From Phaeodactylibacter sp. (GTDB lineage Bacteria > Bacteroidota > Bacteroidia > Chitinophagales > Saprospiraceae): 64,000 nt of DNA. The notes under the pieces were generated by a model that was given only the letters and a program-made list of their open reading frames with translations, ran no database searches and was not told where the DNA came from. The stretch covers positions 1-64,000 of the forward strand of contig JAGFJD010000380.1 in assembly GCA_024102975.1 (NCBI GenBank). The letters are read 5' to 3'. Of this stretch, positions 1 to 9,974 are shown piece after piece (position 1 is the stretch's first letter; each line of letters starts with the position of its first letter). Position numbers and translations under genes: made by a program.

Positions 1-282
1 GTGGAGCACATCCGCGTGAACTACATCCTGCGCGGCCTGCGCGTTCCCGCCGGGCAGCATGCGATAGAGTTTAAGTTCGAACCCCGCGCTTTCGAACTGG
101 GCAAGCTGGCGTCCGGCATTTTCTCCAGCATCATCCTGCTGGGGCTGCTGGGCTTCGTGGGCTACCGGGGGTATCAGTATGTGCAGAACCCGCCGGAGGA
201 GCCGAAGCAGGAGAAGAAAGCTGCTTCGGGGAAGAAGGGGACGGCAGGAAGGAGAGATAAGCCGGGGCGGAGGAAGAAGTGA
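1..282 (+). CDS. YfhO-family membrane protein, C-terminal end (5' partial)
   Basis: This is the last 93 residues of a protein that begins before the window, so the apparent GTG at base 1 is not a true start. The visible part has a pattern typical of the end of YfhO-type integral membrane proteins: a short extracytoplasmic beta segment (VNYILRGLRVPAGQH, then IEFKFEP), one hydrophobic helix at about residues 36-59, and a very basic cytoplasmic tail rich in Lys, Arg and Gly. Family members are large multi-pass proteins linked in Gram-positives to glycosylation of lipoteichoic acid; their role in Bacteroidota is poorly defined. Assignment rests on the tail only. Confidence 0.6.
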   Translation: MEHIRVNYILRGLRVPAGQHAIEFKFEPRAFELGKLASGIFSSIILLGLLGFVGYRGYQYVQNPPEEPKQEKKAASGKKGTAGRRDKPGRRKK

Positions 283-443
283 GAGGAGGGGAACGTGAGA
301 AATGGGGTAATAACGTAAAATACAGCACCGGTTCAGGTATCTGGGAACCTGGGCCTCTTTTGACATAGGCCACTGATTTTCGGGACATCTCAAATTTCGA
401 GGCCGGAGCATTGAACACTCTTTAATACAAATTACACCATCTC

Positions 444-3400
444 ATGCCGCACTCTCTTTTCATATTTATTCGGTTTCTGGGAATACAGTTTCTGGGCATT
501 CCTCTATTGCTTTCCGCCCAAAATCCTTCTTACCCATTTTGTGCCAGCGCCCGTGCCTTCGCCAATGCGCTAGAGCAAGACAGCCTGCTATTATTCCGGC
601 ACCAAAGCGCGGAGAGGGAGATCCACCGTTTTTTCACAGCCCCCGCGAGCGCTTCCCGCGGGTCTTTCCCCTACACGCTGCCGGTAACCGTACATATCAT
701 CCATGACAATGGGACTGAGAACCTTTCCGATCAGTTGATTCAGCAAAGCATCCAACACCTCAATGAAGCCTTCGCCAATTCCGGATACTACGATCAAGGG
801 GCCGGGACAAACACCGGAATACAGTTCTGCCTGGCGCAGCGGGATCCCCAAGGGAATGCCACCACCGGCATCACCCGGCAAGCCTCTTCCCTGACAGAAC
901 TCACGCTGGAAACGGAGGATATATCTTTGAAAAACCTCAACCGCTGGGAACCGGAGGAGTACATCAATATCTGGATAGTCCGGGAGATTTGCAGCAATGC
1001 TTCCGGGTGCGGGACTGCAGGCTATGCCTATCTGCCAGCCGCCCATGGCAGTGATATTGACGGCATTGTGATAGAGGCCCGGTGGCTGAACGGTTCCCCG
1101 GCAGACGCGGCGGTTCTGGTACATGAGATGGGGCACTACCTGGGGTTGTATCATACCTTTGAAGGCGGTTGTACCAATGAGGATTGCCTGCTGGACGGGG
1201 ACCGGGTATGCGATACGCCACCTGACCAATCTACCGCCACGGTGCCTTGCGGCGCAATGGTAAACAGTTGTACCACCGACGCCAATTCAGGATTCACCTC
1301 CGACCAGCCCGATATGTACTGGAATTATATGGATTACGGGGATCTCAATTGTTATAAAGCTTTCACCCAGGATCAGACTATGAGAATGGGCTGGCACATC
1401 GAGAACGTTCGCCACAGCCTACTGGAATCCCCGGGCTGTTCTCCACCCTGCCAGTCTCCCATTACGCTGGCCATTGCCAATGGAGATCAATCTATACCCA
1501 TAGGCACAACTCTTAGCTTCAACAGCACGGCCAACAATGCCAGTAATTACCAATGGCTGATCGATGGACAATTCTTCAGCACCAGTCCTTCAGCCTCCCT
1601 GACATTCAATCAACTGGGCAGTTTTACGATCGGGCTCGCCGCTTTCAATGATGATCCAAACTGTGTTGCAGCGGACAGCATTACCGTGGAAGTATATTGC
1701 CCGGTTAGCCCCTCTTTTAACTCGAGTAATGGCTATCCTCTGGTAGGTGAAGCTGTGAGTTTTTCCAATACCAGCAGCAGCTCCGGACCCTGGCAATGGT
1801 TCATTAATGATAATCCTCAGAGTACAAATGAGGATTTCTCCCATTTTTTTGTCACCCAGGGAATATTCACGGTATGCCTGGCTGCCGATAACGGTCTCTG
1901 TGAGGAAACCTTTTGCCAAACCTTGTTCGTCAGCGAACCGGTCCCGGGTACTGGTTGCGAAGGTACCTTCATTCAGTCTATCGGCACTGCCGGGGGAGAA
2001 GAAGAGGGCCGGCGGATTATCTCCGAGCCAGGTGGCGGCTTCCTTCTAGGGGGGCGCCGGGGCGACAGCACACTGATCTGCCTGCTCGACCCTGGTGCCG
2101 GGCTAACCTGGGCCCGGACCTTCAAATTCACCAACTATTCAGAACTCGTCACGGACATGCTGATCGATTCCGATGGGTTTCTGGTGGTTATCGGCGAGAC
2201 TGTACTTACCTCCGAACCCAGGCGCTGCTTCGCTTTGCGATACGACTATCAGAATGATATCCTGCTTTGGTCAAGGGTGTTCAACTACGGTTCCGTTGAC
2301 CAAACAGGGTTCCGCGAGCTTCTGGAAATAGCCCCCGGCGGAAATTTCCTGATCGCCGGACAGACCTGGGACAACACAGGCCCGGGATGGGGTTGCGATG
2401 CCCTTTTGATGGAAGTCAACCGCAACGACGGGGCAGTTCTCTGGGGAAAAAATGCCCACATGGGAAGTTGCGAAACCTACACCCGCATATTGCACCTCGA
2501 TAACGCTTTGTATGCCATCGGCAGATACAATTTTATCAATTCACAAACCAACCGGTTCCGGGCGGCACTGTCAAAGCTGGAGCTAAACGGGGAGGAGGAC
2601 TGGTCGCGCCTGTACTGGGTTGATGTGCAAACAGATGCACGCCTGTATGCTATAGATATAATAAACGATAACGGCCTGGTAATTACCGGTTATGGGGATT
2701 TCCAAGGTGATAACCCTGAAAACTCTGTTATCGTTTTGTGCAAGACCGACCTCGATGGCAATGTGCTGTGGGCCCGGCGCTACGATATCACTGGCGGAAA
2801 CACGCAGTTTTCCCAACGAGTGCTCAACCTGCCCGACGGCTATCTCATCTATGGCAGTTATGAGGAAAGCGGCCAGTCTGATATTTTCCTGATCAAAACC
2901 GATAAACAGGGTAATCATTTGTGGGCAAAAAAATACGGCGGCCCAGCAGACGAAATCGGGAGAGATCTCCTTTTCCACAATGGCTTTCTTCACCTGGCAG
3001 GGACTTCCACTGTTGCGGGTGGCAATAGTGAAATCTTTTTTGCCCGGCTCGACATCAATGGCAATGCGCCCGACGGCTGTTCAATTGTCGAACCTTTGAA
3101 TATAGAACAATCTACCATTACCAACCCCTATCAGGGATACCATCCACTGGACATTTACAGCATCTCTAACTCGTTCTTCAGTTCCGTTTCCAGCACTGTT
3201 CATTCCTCGCAATTGACGGAAACCCCGGCCTGCACGCCAGTACCTTGTGTCGATACCTGCGACATCGTTGCCGATGCCTTCTGGGGGAGCCTGGAGGCCA
3301 CCTGTACAGGTGAAGGCCTGGAGTGCCGCCTGGAGATTTGCAACCAGGGGAGGCTGCCCCTTCCGGGAGGCACGCCGGTTGCCTTTTATGACGGCGATCC

Positions 3401-4991
3401 CACAGCTACCGATGCTGCTCTGCTGGGCCAGGGCTTTATCTCGCAGGATATTGAAAAAGACAGCTGCCGGCAGTTTGCTGTCAGTATCGCCGCCTCTGCA
3501 ATAACGCCGGTCTTTGTGTTGATCAATGACCTGGGAACTAATTCTACTCCCTTTAACCTTGAAAGCAGCTTTCCCAACACTGAGATTTCTGAATGTGATT
3601 TCACCAATAACCTCAGCAGCTTTCAGCAGGAATACATCCCTCCTCTTCTCGACCTTGGCAGAGACACGGCCATATGCGCCAACGGTACTGCCGAACTGAA
3701 TGCAGGGCCTGGCTTTGTATCCTATCGCTGGCAGGATGGAAGCACACAACCTGCATTCACGGCCTTCGGCCCGGGAACTTATTGGGTAGAAGCAATCGAT
3801 AGCTGCGGCGGGATACAGGTGGACTCTATAATCATCCTGACAGAACCGTCCACCCAGATACAATTACCACCGGATACAGCCGTTTGCCCCGGCACGACCC
3901 TTTCATTCTCGCTCGACAGTTTTGCCAGTTACCAGTGGTTCCCGGCAGCAGCGGTAGATTGCCCAAACTGCCCTGAAATCAATACGACGATCGACAGCAG
4001 CCTTCTTATCATTGTAGTAGCAGGTACATCGGCTGGGTGTTACAGCGTGGACTCCGTCCATATAGAGCTCCTTGCCCCGGTTTTCACTACCGACACCATT
4101 AACTTTTGTAAAGGGGATACCGTCTATATTTTCGGGCAGCCAGCTACAATGCCCGGCGATTATGAAATGGCCTATACCACCAGTAATGGTTGTGACTCCG
4201 TGCATACCATCACGCTAATGGAAACGGACCTTTCGGACATCTCCCTGTTCCCAACAGACGCCAGCTGCTATGGAAAAGCCGATGGAATGTTGTTCATTGA
4301 AAGTGAGGATATGAGCCTTCAGTTCAGCCTTGATGGCACCAATTTCCAGCCCGCCTTTCTGTTCTCCGGCCTGCCGGCGGGTGAGTATCAGTTGTTCATC
4401 AGGCATACTGTTGGCTGTGAGAAGCTTGCTTCTTTTCATATCGAGCAGCCTCCGGAACTGATCCTATTATTACCTCAGGACACAAGCATTGTTTTAGGCG
4501 ACAGCTTACTTCTCCCGGCGCAGGTTTTCCCGGCGGACAGCCTGCTGTTCAGCTGGTCGCCGATGGAAGGGCTGAGTTGCACAGATTGCCTACAGCCGGT
4601 AGCGCACCCTGTTCGGCCCACCATCTACAGCCTTACGGCCGAGGATGCTTACGGTTGCATTGTGGAGGGTGAAGTAGAGGTCATCGTACGCCTGGACAAA
4701 CAGGTATACATACCAAATGCCTTCAGCCCGAACGGAGACGGCCGTAATGACCTGTTCTACATCTATGGCGGCCCGGGAGTGTCCGGGATTCGACGGCTTC
4801 GGGTATTCGACAGATGGGGAGAACTCGTTTTTGAGGGGAGGAACCTCCCAATCAATCAGCCAGCTCAAGGATGGGATGGAAGTTTTCGGGGACAAAGGCT
4901 GGGGTCCGGCACCTTCGTTTATCTGGCGGAGGTGGAATTCATCAACGGACAGGTGAAGGTTTTCGAGGGGGAGGTGAATTTAGTGAGGTAA
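444..4991 (+). CDS. Secreted M43-type zinc metalloprotease with PKD-like modules and type B T9SS sorting domain
   Basis: A 1515-residue exported protein. A hydrophobic signal segment covers residues 5-25 (ends LLSAQ). The protease domain carries HEXXHXXGXXH at residues 227-237 (HEMGHYLGLYH) and a downstream Met-turn region (WNYMDYG), the zinc site of pappalysin-like M43 peptidases. It is followed by two PKD-like modules (about 335-500), a long region of repeated beta segments resembling SBBP/delta-60-type propeller repeats (about 505-880), a CARDB-like module, Cys-rich Ig-like modules and a SprB-like repeat (about 1265-1340). The end matches the gliding-motility-associated C-terminal domain (PNAFSPNGDGRND, then FDRWGELVF), the signal for type IX secretion and surface attachment. 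The protein is probably a cell-surface or secreted protease acting on proteins or cell debris. Its substrate cannot be read from sequence. Confidence 0.85.
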   Translation: MPHSLFIFIRFLGIQFLGIPLLLSAQNPSYPFCASARAFANALEQDSLLLFRHQSAEREIHRFFTAPASASRGSFPYTLPVTVHIIHDNGTENLSDQLIQQSIQHLNEAFANSGYYDQGAGTNTGIQFCLAQRDPQGNATTGITRQASSLTELTLETEDISLKNLNRWEPEEYINIWIVREICSNASGCGTAGYAYLPAAHGSDIDGIVIEARWLNGSPADAAVLVHEMGHYLGLYHTFEGGCTNEDCLLDGDRVCDTPPDQSTATVPCGAMVNSCTTDANSGFTSDQPDMYWNYMDYGDLNCYKAFTQDQTMRMGWHIENVRHSLLESPGCSPPCQSPITLAIANGDQSIPIGTTLSFNSTANNASNYQWLIDGQFFSTSPSASLTFNQLGSFTIGLAAFNDDPNCVAADSITVEVYCPVSPSFNSSNGYPLVGEAVSFSNTSSSSGPWQWFINDNPQSTNEDFSHFFVTQGIFTVCLAADNGLCEETFCQTLFVSEPVPGTGCEGTFIQSIGTAGGEEEGRRIISEPGGGFLLGGRRGDSTLICLLDPGAGLTWARTFKFTNYSELVTDMLIDSDGFLVVIGETVLTSEPRRCFALRYDYQNDILLWSRVFNYGSVDQTGFRELLEIAPGGNFLIAGQTWDNTGPGWGCDALLMEVNRNDGAVLWGKNAHMGSCETYTRILHLDNALYAIGRYNFINSQTNRFRAALSKLELNGEEDWSRLYWVDVQTDARLYAIDIINDNGLVITGYGDFQGDNPENSVIVLCKTDLDGNVLWARRYDITGGNTQFSQRVLNLPDGYLIYGSYEESGQSDIFLIKTDKQGNHLWAKKYGGPADEIGRDLLFHNGFLHLAGTSTVAGGNSEIFFARLDINGNAPDGCSIVEPLNIEQSTITNPYQGYHPLDIYSISNSFFSSVSSTVHSSQLTETPACTPVPCVDTCDIVADAFWGSLEATCTGEGLECRLEICNQGRLPLPGGTPVAFYDGDPTATDAALLGQGFISQDIEKDSCRQFAVSIAASAITPVFVLINDLGTNSTPFNLESSFPNTEISECDFTNNLSSFQQEYIPPLLDLGRDTAICANGTAELNAGPGFVSYRWQDGSTQPAFTAFGPGTYWVEAIDSCGGIQVDSIIILTEPSTQIQLPPDTAVCPGTTLSFSLDSFASYQWFPAAAVDCPNCPEINTTIDSSLLIIVVAGTSAGCYSVDSVHIELLAPVFTTDTINFCKGDTVYIFGQPATMPGDYEMAYTTSNGCDSVHTITLMETDLSDISLFPTDASCYGKADGMLFIESEDMSLQFSLDGTNFQPAFLFSGLPAGEYQLFIRHTVGCEKLASFHIEQPPELILLLPQDTSIVLGDSLLLPAQVFPADSLLFSWSPMEGLSCTDCLQPVAHPVRPTIYSLTAEDAYGCIVEGEVEVIVRLDKQVYIPNAFSPNGDGRNDLFYIYGGPGVSGIRRLRVFDRWGELVFEGRNLPINQPAQGWDGSFRGQRLGSGTFVYLAEVEFINGQVKVFEGEVNLVR

Positions 4992-5001
4992 GCAAAACAG
5001 G

Positions 5002-6318
5002 TCACCGCTCTCCTCCCACTATCTCCTCCAAGAACCCAGCCACCTCCCCGGTAAGCTTCTCAATAGAATATTTTTCGATGGAGGAATCCACCGGCTCCGC
5101 CAGTTTGCCCTCCCGGAACCTTTGGTACAACTCCTCCAGGATAGCGCGAATGGCTGTTTCGTCATCGTAATCGGCGGTAGTGCCGGCGCCGGTTTCGGCA
5201 AGGATGCCCGCCACGTCGCTGTCCACAGGCCCCAGGCAGAGGACGGGGCGGCGGGAGGCCAGGTATTCGAATAACTTGCCGGGGATGCGCCCTTTGGCGT
5301 TGGGCTGCTGGTTGAGCAGCAGGAGCAGGATAGGGCTGTCCATCGTCAGTTGCAGGGCTTCCCTGCGGGGAAGAGAGCCTGGTAGGCTGACGTTGCCCGA
5401 AAGACCTGCGGCCTCACAGGCTTCCCTGACCGAATAATCTACCTGCCCCACCAACTTCAATTCCAGATTATCACGGAAGCCCTCCACCTCCTCACACATC
5501 CGCTGCAGCACCCGGAACAGGCCGGCCGGGTTGCGGTCGTAGCCCATGATGCCCAGGTGGGTCAGGGTAAATTTGGGACCTACCTCTTGTTTTATGTCTT
5601 TGTAATCATCGGGATCGAAGCCCCAGGGGATGACTGAGACATTTTCTGCGCCGATGGCTTCCAGGTCTTCCTTCCAGGTGGGGCTGACGATGGTGATCTT
5701 GTCTGCCCGGCGGAAGGCATCCTGTTCCATGCGGCGGTGGCGGCGGTCGCCCCAGCCGGTCAGGTTCAGGAGCTGGTAGTAGTCGATTTGAGTCCAGGGG
5801 TCCTGGAAGTCGGCCAGCCAGGGGATGCCGGTATGCTTTTTGAGCAGGGTGGCGATGCGGGTATTGCTGTGGGGCGGGCCGTCGGAGAAGATGGCGTCCA
5901 CCGGGTTGGCCGCCAGGTAGCGGCGCAGGAAACGCACAGAAGGGCGGACCCAGAGGGCGCGGGCGTCGGGGATGAAGAAGTTGCTGCGGATCCAGACGGA
6001 GAGGCGGTGGAAAAAGCCCGGGTTGTCGTCCTGCACGTAAAAGACGTTGTTGACGTTGGCCTGCGGCGGCTGGCCGGTGAGGAACTTGTAGATGTGATAA
6101 GGTTCCCAGATGGGTTGCCGGAGGATGGTGGCACCGGGCGGCACGTCCTTGTCATTGCTGTGGTCGATGGAGGGATAATGGGCATCTTTGGCGGTAAAAA
6201 TGACGGGTTCCCACCCATACTGCCGCAGGTATTTGGCGATCTTCAGGCAGCGCAGGACGCCGATGCCTCCGCTCGGCGGCCAGTAGTAGGAAATGATCAG
6301 TACTTTCTTTCGGTCCAT
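5002..6318 (-). CDS. Glycosyltransferase, family 4-like
   Basis: A 438-residue protein read from the ATG at 6318; the open frame runs further upstream but would overlap the divergent gene at 6391, and MDRKKVLIISYYWPPSGGIG is a typical GT4 N-terminus with its glycine-rich loop. The C-terminal GT-B half has a GKLFEYLASRRPVL motif that binds the nucleotide-sugar phosphates in this family. It should transfer a sugar from an activated donor to a growing surface glycan at the cytoplasmic face of the membrane. It sits tail-to-tail with the 1515-residue protease gene (10 bp apart) and divergently from a second glycosyltransferase, at one end of a glycan locus. Donor and acceptor are unknown. Confidence 0.85.
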   Translation of the reverse strand: MDRKKVLIISYYWPPSGGIGVLRCLKIAKYLRQYGWEPVIFTAKDAHYPSIDHSNDKDVPPGATILRQPIWEPYHIYKFLTGQPPQANVNNVFYVQDDNPGFFHRLSVWIRSNFFIPDARALWVRPSVRFLRRYLAANPVDAIFSDGPPHSNTRIATLLKKHTGIPWLADFQDPWTQIDYYQLLNLTGWGDRRHRRMEQDAFRRADKITIVSPTWKEDLEAIGAENVSVIPWGFDPDDYKDIKQEVGPKFTLTHLGIMGYDRNPAGLFRVLQRMCEEVEGFRDNLELKLVGQVDYSVREACEAAGLSGNVSLPGSLPRREALQLTMDSPILLLLLNQQPNAKGRIPGKLFEYLASRRPVLCLGPVDSDVAGILAETGAGTTADYDDETAIRAILEELYQRFREGKLAEPVDSSIEKYSIEKLTGEVAGFLEEIVGGER

Positions 6319-6360
6319 CAGTTGGAGTGGATCTTTATTAGATTTTAATGCCGGTAAACG

Positions 6361-6368
6361 TATATTTG
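6361..6368 (+). promoter_or_regulatory. Candidate -7 promoter box (TATATTTG)
   Basis: The octamer fits the Bacteroidota -7 consensus TAnnTTTG and lies 22 bp before the ATG of the glycosyltransferase at 6391, inside the 72-bp divergent region. No clear TTTG -33 element is seen at the usual spacing. Confidence 0.45.
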
Positions 6369-6390
6369 CACCCCTAAGTAACACATTATC

Positions 6391-7563
6391 ATGAAGAAAA
6401 TATTGATGTTGCTGGAAAAACACTTTCCGGAAGACGAAAGAGTGGAGAAGGAGGCAATATCTCTCATCGAAAGCGGTTACGAAGTACACATTGCCAGCAT
6501 GTGTGTCCGGCCACCGGTGGAGTTTGAAGTATACAAAGGCATCCACGTTCACCGGAAATACATCGGCCCCTGGCTGAAAAAGACCAGCGTAGGGGCGCTG
6601 AAGGCGCCGTTCTACTTCAACTACTGGAGAAAGTTCGTCCGCGAAATCCTGGAAAGCAATGACTTTGACGCCATCCACGTCCACGACCTGCCCCTGGCGC
6701 AGGTGGGCTACGAAGCGAAGAAGAAATACGGCGTCAAATACGTACTGGACCTGCACGAGCACTGGCCGGCCCTGCTCGATGCCTCTCCCCATACCCATAC
6801 TTTCCTGGGACGCCTGCTGAGCAGCAACCGGCAGTGGGAGGAATACGAGGTGAAGATGAGCCGGCTGGCGGACCGCATCATCGTCGTGGTGGAAGAGGCC
6901 ACCGGGCGCCTGTCCGGCCTCGGCATTCCGGCGGAAAAGATCACCTGCGTATCCAACACCGTCACCATCGAAGGAGCGGACTGGGGAGAGCCTTCGGGCC
7001 GGTCGGATGAGGAGAAGATCATGGGCTATGCCGGCGGCGTACAGCACCTGCGGGGCCTGCAATACGTGGTCGGGGCCATGCCCATCCTGCTGCGCGAAAA
7101 CCCGAACATCAAGCTCTGGATCGTAGGCGACGGGCACCACCTGCCCATTCTAAAGGAGAGATGTAAAGGCGAACTGGAAGACAGCGTCCGCTTTTTCGGG
7201 CACCTGAGCTTCCACGAAATGATGAACAAGATCAACCATTTCGATATCGGCCTCATCCCGCACCTCAAATCTCCGCTGACCGACAATACCATCCCCAATA
7301 AGCTGTTCCAGTATATGTACCTGGAAAAGCCCGTGCTGACTTCCAACTGCGACCCCCTGCAAAGGATCGTAGAAGAGACGCAGTCGGGGCTGGCCTATCC
7401 CTACGATTCTCCGGAAGCGCTGGCCGAACAGGCGCTGGCCATTCTGTCGGATGAAGAAAAAGCCCGGGAGTTCGGAGCCAACGGCAGGAAGGCGGTGGAA
7501 ACGAAGTACAACTGGAAACAGGACTCCGCCCGGCTGGCAGCGATGTACCGGCAATTGCTTTGA
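6391..7563 (+). CDS. Glycosyltransferase, family 4
   Basis: A 390-residue GT-B protein. The N-terminal domain begins MKKILMLLEKHFPEDERVEK and includes DAIHVHDLPLAQVG; the C-terminal domain has KLWIVGDG at the start of the nucleotide-binding fold and IPNKLFQYMYLEKPVL, matching the E/D-rich phosphate-binding segment of family 4 enzymes. It likely adds one sugar to a surface polysaccharide intermediate in the cytoplasm. The next gene, the UDP-GlcNAc 2-epimerase, begins 19 bp after its stop on the same strand, so the two are probably co-transcribed and the transferase may use ManNAc or a derived sugar. That link is inference from position. Confidence 0.85.
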   Translation: MKKILMLLEKHFPEDERVEKEAISLIESGYEVHIASMCVRPPVEFEVYKGIHVHRKYIGPWLKKTSVGALKAPFYFNYWRKFVREILESNDFDAIHVHDLPLAQVGYEAKKKYGVKYVLDLHEHWPALLDASPHTHTFLGRLLSSNRQWEEYEVKMSRLADRIIVVVEEATGRLSGLGIPAEKITCVSNTVTIEGADWGEPSGRSDEEKIMGYAGGVQHLRGLQYVVGAMPILLRENPNIKLWIVGDGHHLPILKERCKGELEDSVRFFGHLSFHEMMNKINHFDIGLIPHLKSPLTDNTIPNKLFQYMYLEKPVLTSNCDPLQRIVEETQSGLAYPYDSPEALAEQALAILSDEEKAREFGANGRKAVETKYNWKQDSARLAAMYRQLL

Positions 7564-7582
7564 ACCAAAAGACTTTTTTCGC

Positions 7583-8719
7583 ATGAAAATCCTCCATGTT
7601 GTGGGCGCCCGGCCCAATTTCATGAAAGTTGCCCCGCTCAACCGGGCTCTGCAGCAACACCCTCATATCGAATCCCGGATCGTCCATACCGGCCAGCACT
7701 ACGACGAGAAGATGAGCGACATCTTCTTCCGCCAGCTGGAGCTGCCCCGGCCGGACTATTACCTCGGCATCGGCGGCGGCACGCATACCCAGCAGACGGC
7801 AAAGATCATGCTGGCCTTTGAAGAGCTGCTCCGGGAATACCGGCCGGATATCATCGTCGTTGTCGGAGATGTCAACTCCACCCTGGCCGCTTCCCTGGTT
7901 GCCAAAAAGGAAGGCATCCTGCTCGCTCATGTGGAGGCAGGCCTGCGGTCGGGAGACCGCAGCATGCCGGAGGAGATCAACCGCATCCTGACCGACAGCG
8001 TCAGCGACTACCTTTTCGTATCGGAAATGGCGGGCATGATCAACCTGAGCCGGGAGGGCATCCCCGAAGAGAAGATGTTCTTCGTGGGCAACGTCATGAT
8101 CGACTCCCTGATCTTCTTCCGGCAGAAAGCCAGCCGGCTGACGCTGGATGAACTGCTGGAACAGCGCATGTCCTCCAGCGGGACGCCCTCCTCCCCCACT
8201 CCATCCTTAAGCGGCGGAGATTACGCCCTGATGACCATGCACCGGCCTTCCAACGTCGATGGCGAAGAAGGGCTGAACAACATCCTGCAGATCGCAAGGG
8301 ATACCGTGGAGCGCCTGCCGCTCATCTTTGCCATCCATCCCCGCACCTTCAAGAATTTTGAAAGGTTCAACCTGCTCGGCGCCCTGGAGTCCATCCCCGG
8401 CCTGGTGTTGCTGCCCCCGCAAGGCTACCTGCAGTTCCTCAGACTCATGGACAGCGCGGCGCTGATCATCACCGATTCCGGCGGCATTCAGGAGGAAACG
8501 ACCTATCTGCAGATTCCCTGCCTGACCCTCCGTTCTTCGACCGAGCGGCCTTCCACCGTCGAGCTGGGCACCAATTTCCTGATGGCCAGCCTGGACCCCG
8601 CCGCCGTCCGGCAGAAAGTTAGCGACATCCTGGATGGCAAAACCAAAAAGGGCATCATTCCGCCATTTTGGGACGGGCAGGCTGCAGTGAGGATCGCCGA
8701 GGTGCTGGGGGGGATTTGA
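7583..8719 (+). CDS. wecB: UDP-N-acetylglucosamine 2-epimerase (non-hydrolysing)
   Basis: The protein has 378 residues when started at the ATG at 7583; the frame is open further upstream but that part overlaps the preceding glycosyltransferase. It contains the conserved features of the bacterial non-hydrolysing enzyme: GARPNFMKVAP at 8-18, HTGQHYDEKM at 35-44, GDVNST with Asp96, AHVEAGLRSGDRSMPEE at 115-131, a HRPSNVD segment, and TDSGGIQEE near residue 300. Family members interconvert UDP-GlcNAc and UDP-ManNAc in the cytoplasm, providing ManNAc or ManNAcA for surface polysaccharides. Length and motifs are complete, so it should be active. It lies directly behind a glycosyltransferase in the glycan locus. 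Confidence 0.93.
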   Translation: MKILHVVGARPNFMKVAPLNRALQQHPHIESRIVHTGQHYDEKMSDIFFRQLELPRPDYYLGIGGGTHTQQTAKIMLAFEELLREYRPDIIVVVGDVNSTLAASLVAKKEGILLAHVEAGLRSGDRSMPEEINRILTDSVSDYLFVSEMAGMINLSREGIPEEKMFFVGNVMIDSLIFFRQKASRLTLDELLEQRMSSSGTPSSPTPSLSGGDYALMTMHRPSNVDGEEGLNNILQIARDTVERLPLIFAIHPRTFKNFERFNLLGALESIPGLVLLPPQGYLQFLRLMDSAALIITDSGGIQEETTYLQIPCLTLRSSTERPSTVELGTNFLMASLDPAAVRQKVSDILDGKTKKGIIPPFWDGQAAVRIAEVLGGI

Positions 8720-8720
8720 G

Positions 8721-8818
8721 GGTTGATTGGTTGATTGGTTGATTCGGGCCGCAACAATGAACCAGTGCAACCATGAAACCATGAAACAGTGAAACAGTGA
8801 AACAGTGAAACCATGAAA
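8721..8818. repeat. Two short 8-bp-unit tandem arrays between convergent genes
   Basis: Bases 8721-8744 are three copies of GGTTGATT. Bases 8771-8818 are six 8-bp units of the types CCATGAAA and CAGTGAAA. Together they fill most of the space between the stop codons of the epimerase and the next glycosyltransferase, which converge here. Confidence 0.85.
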
Positions 8819-8822
8819 CCCG

Positions 8823-9974
8823 TCACGCTCCCTGCCCCATAATCTTCAGCGCCTCCCGGTAGTACCCGATCAACTGCCGGGCGTGGCTCTTCTTTTCGAA
8901 GCCTTTTTTGACCTTCTCCCGGTTTTCCGGTTTCTGGCCCCAGCTCAGCACCTCCTGCATATAATGAGCGTAAGGTTCAACTGCCCGTTCTTCTGCCAGG
9001 AAGCCGTGGACGCCATGTTCCACCAGTTCGGGGATGCCGGAGTGAATAGTGCTCAATATGGGCAACTCCATAGCCATGGCTTCCATAATAACTGTAGGTA
9101 GACCTTCCATGTCCCCATCCGTCCTGCTGGTAACGCTGTGATGGACAAAGGCATGTGCGCGCTCCATCAACTGCCGGACTTCCGCCGGTTTTACTCTACC
9201 CGGGAATTCCACTTTCTCTTCAACACCCAGTTCCCGGCAGCGCTGTTCGATTCCGGGCCGAAGCGGGCCGCCGCCGGCGAGGATCAGGCGGACGTTCAGG
9301 CCCGGTTGAAGCTCCAGCAGGCGGGCAAAGGCCTGAACGGTATATTCGTGTCCCTTTTTCTCGAGAAAATTGGACACTTGCAGGAAGGTGAAGGGTTCAG
9401 GCGGGGGCATAGGCACCTGCCTGCTGAAAAAGCGTACGTCCGTTCCACAATAGACTACATAATGGCGGGGCACTTCAACAAACCGTGCCACATTACGGGC
9501 CATGTATTCGGAAACGAAGATCGGAAAGACATCCGGACGTTGAAACAATTGGCTCAGGCGTCGAACATACAACGGGTTACGGAGCATAATAGAAGCGTCA
9601 AATCCATGAAAAGTGATGAATATCGGCACCTGTCTTCCTGAATAGTTATCGATGAAATGCAGCGCATCCGGACCAAACTGAACATGGATCACGTCCGGCT
9701 GAAATCGCGTAACCAGGGTATGGATACCCTTGCGCAGGGGCCCATTGGGGAAATACATGCGAAGGCCCGCCCGGACAAAAAAATTATTCCATATACGCTG
9801 AGTAATGCTGAATGGGAGTATTTCCAGTTCATCCAGTGGATATTGCTCTTCATGGATGCGTTTAGTGCAGGCTACTTTCACTTCCTGCCTTTCTTTCATT
9901 AACCCCTTAATTTCGTAGTAGACGAAAGTCTGAGAAAGCTCGTTGAAAGTTCGGATAAAATACAGGATCTTCAT
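8823..9974 (-). CDS. Glycosyltransferase, family 4 (colanic-acid/amylovoran type)
   Basis: A 383-residue GT-B enzyme starting MKILYFIRTFNELSQTF. The N-terminal half has DVIHVQFGPDA and ITFHGFDAS, as in transferases of colanic acid and amylovoran synthesis, where HGxD is conserved. The C-terminal half has FLEKKGHEYTVQAFA and the EX7E motif EGLPTVIME, which anchors the donor nucleotide and is essential in family 4. It would extend a lipid-linked oligosaccharide in the cytoplasm. Its start overlaps the stop of the upstream methyltransferase by 4 bp (ATGA), so both are translated from one message. Donor sugar is not predictable. Confidence 0.88.
   Translation of the reverse strand: MKILYFIRTFNELSQTFVYYEIKGLMKERQEVKVACTKRIHEEQYPLDELEILPFSITQRIWNNFFVRAGLRMYFPNGPLRKGIHTLVTRFQPDVIHVQFGPDALHFIDNYSGRQVPIFITFHGFDASIMLRNPLYVRRLSQLFQRPDVFPIFVSEYMARNVARFVEVPRHYVVYCGTDVRFFSRQVPMPPPEPFTFLQVSNFLEKKGHEYTVQAFARLLELQPGLNVRLILAGGGPLRPGIEQRCRELGVEEKVEFPGRVKPAEVRQLMERAHAFVHHSVTSRTDGDMEGLPTVIMEAMAMELPILSTIHSGIPELVEHGVHGFLAEERAVEPYAHYMQEVLSWGQKPENREKVKKGFEKKSHARQLIGYYREALKIMGQGA

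Noticed and set aside
6319-7140. A 270-residue N-terminal extension of the minus-strand glycosyltransferase
   Set aside because: It lies wholly opposite the plus-strand glycosyltransferase, looks like antisense sequence and precedes a normal GT4 N-terminus.
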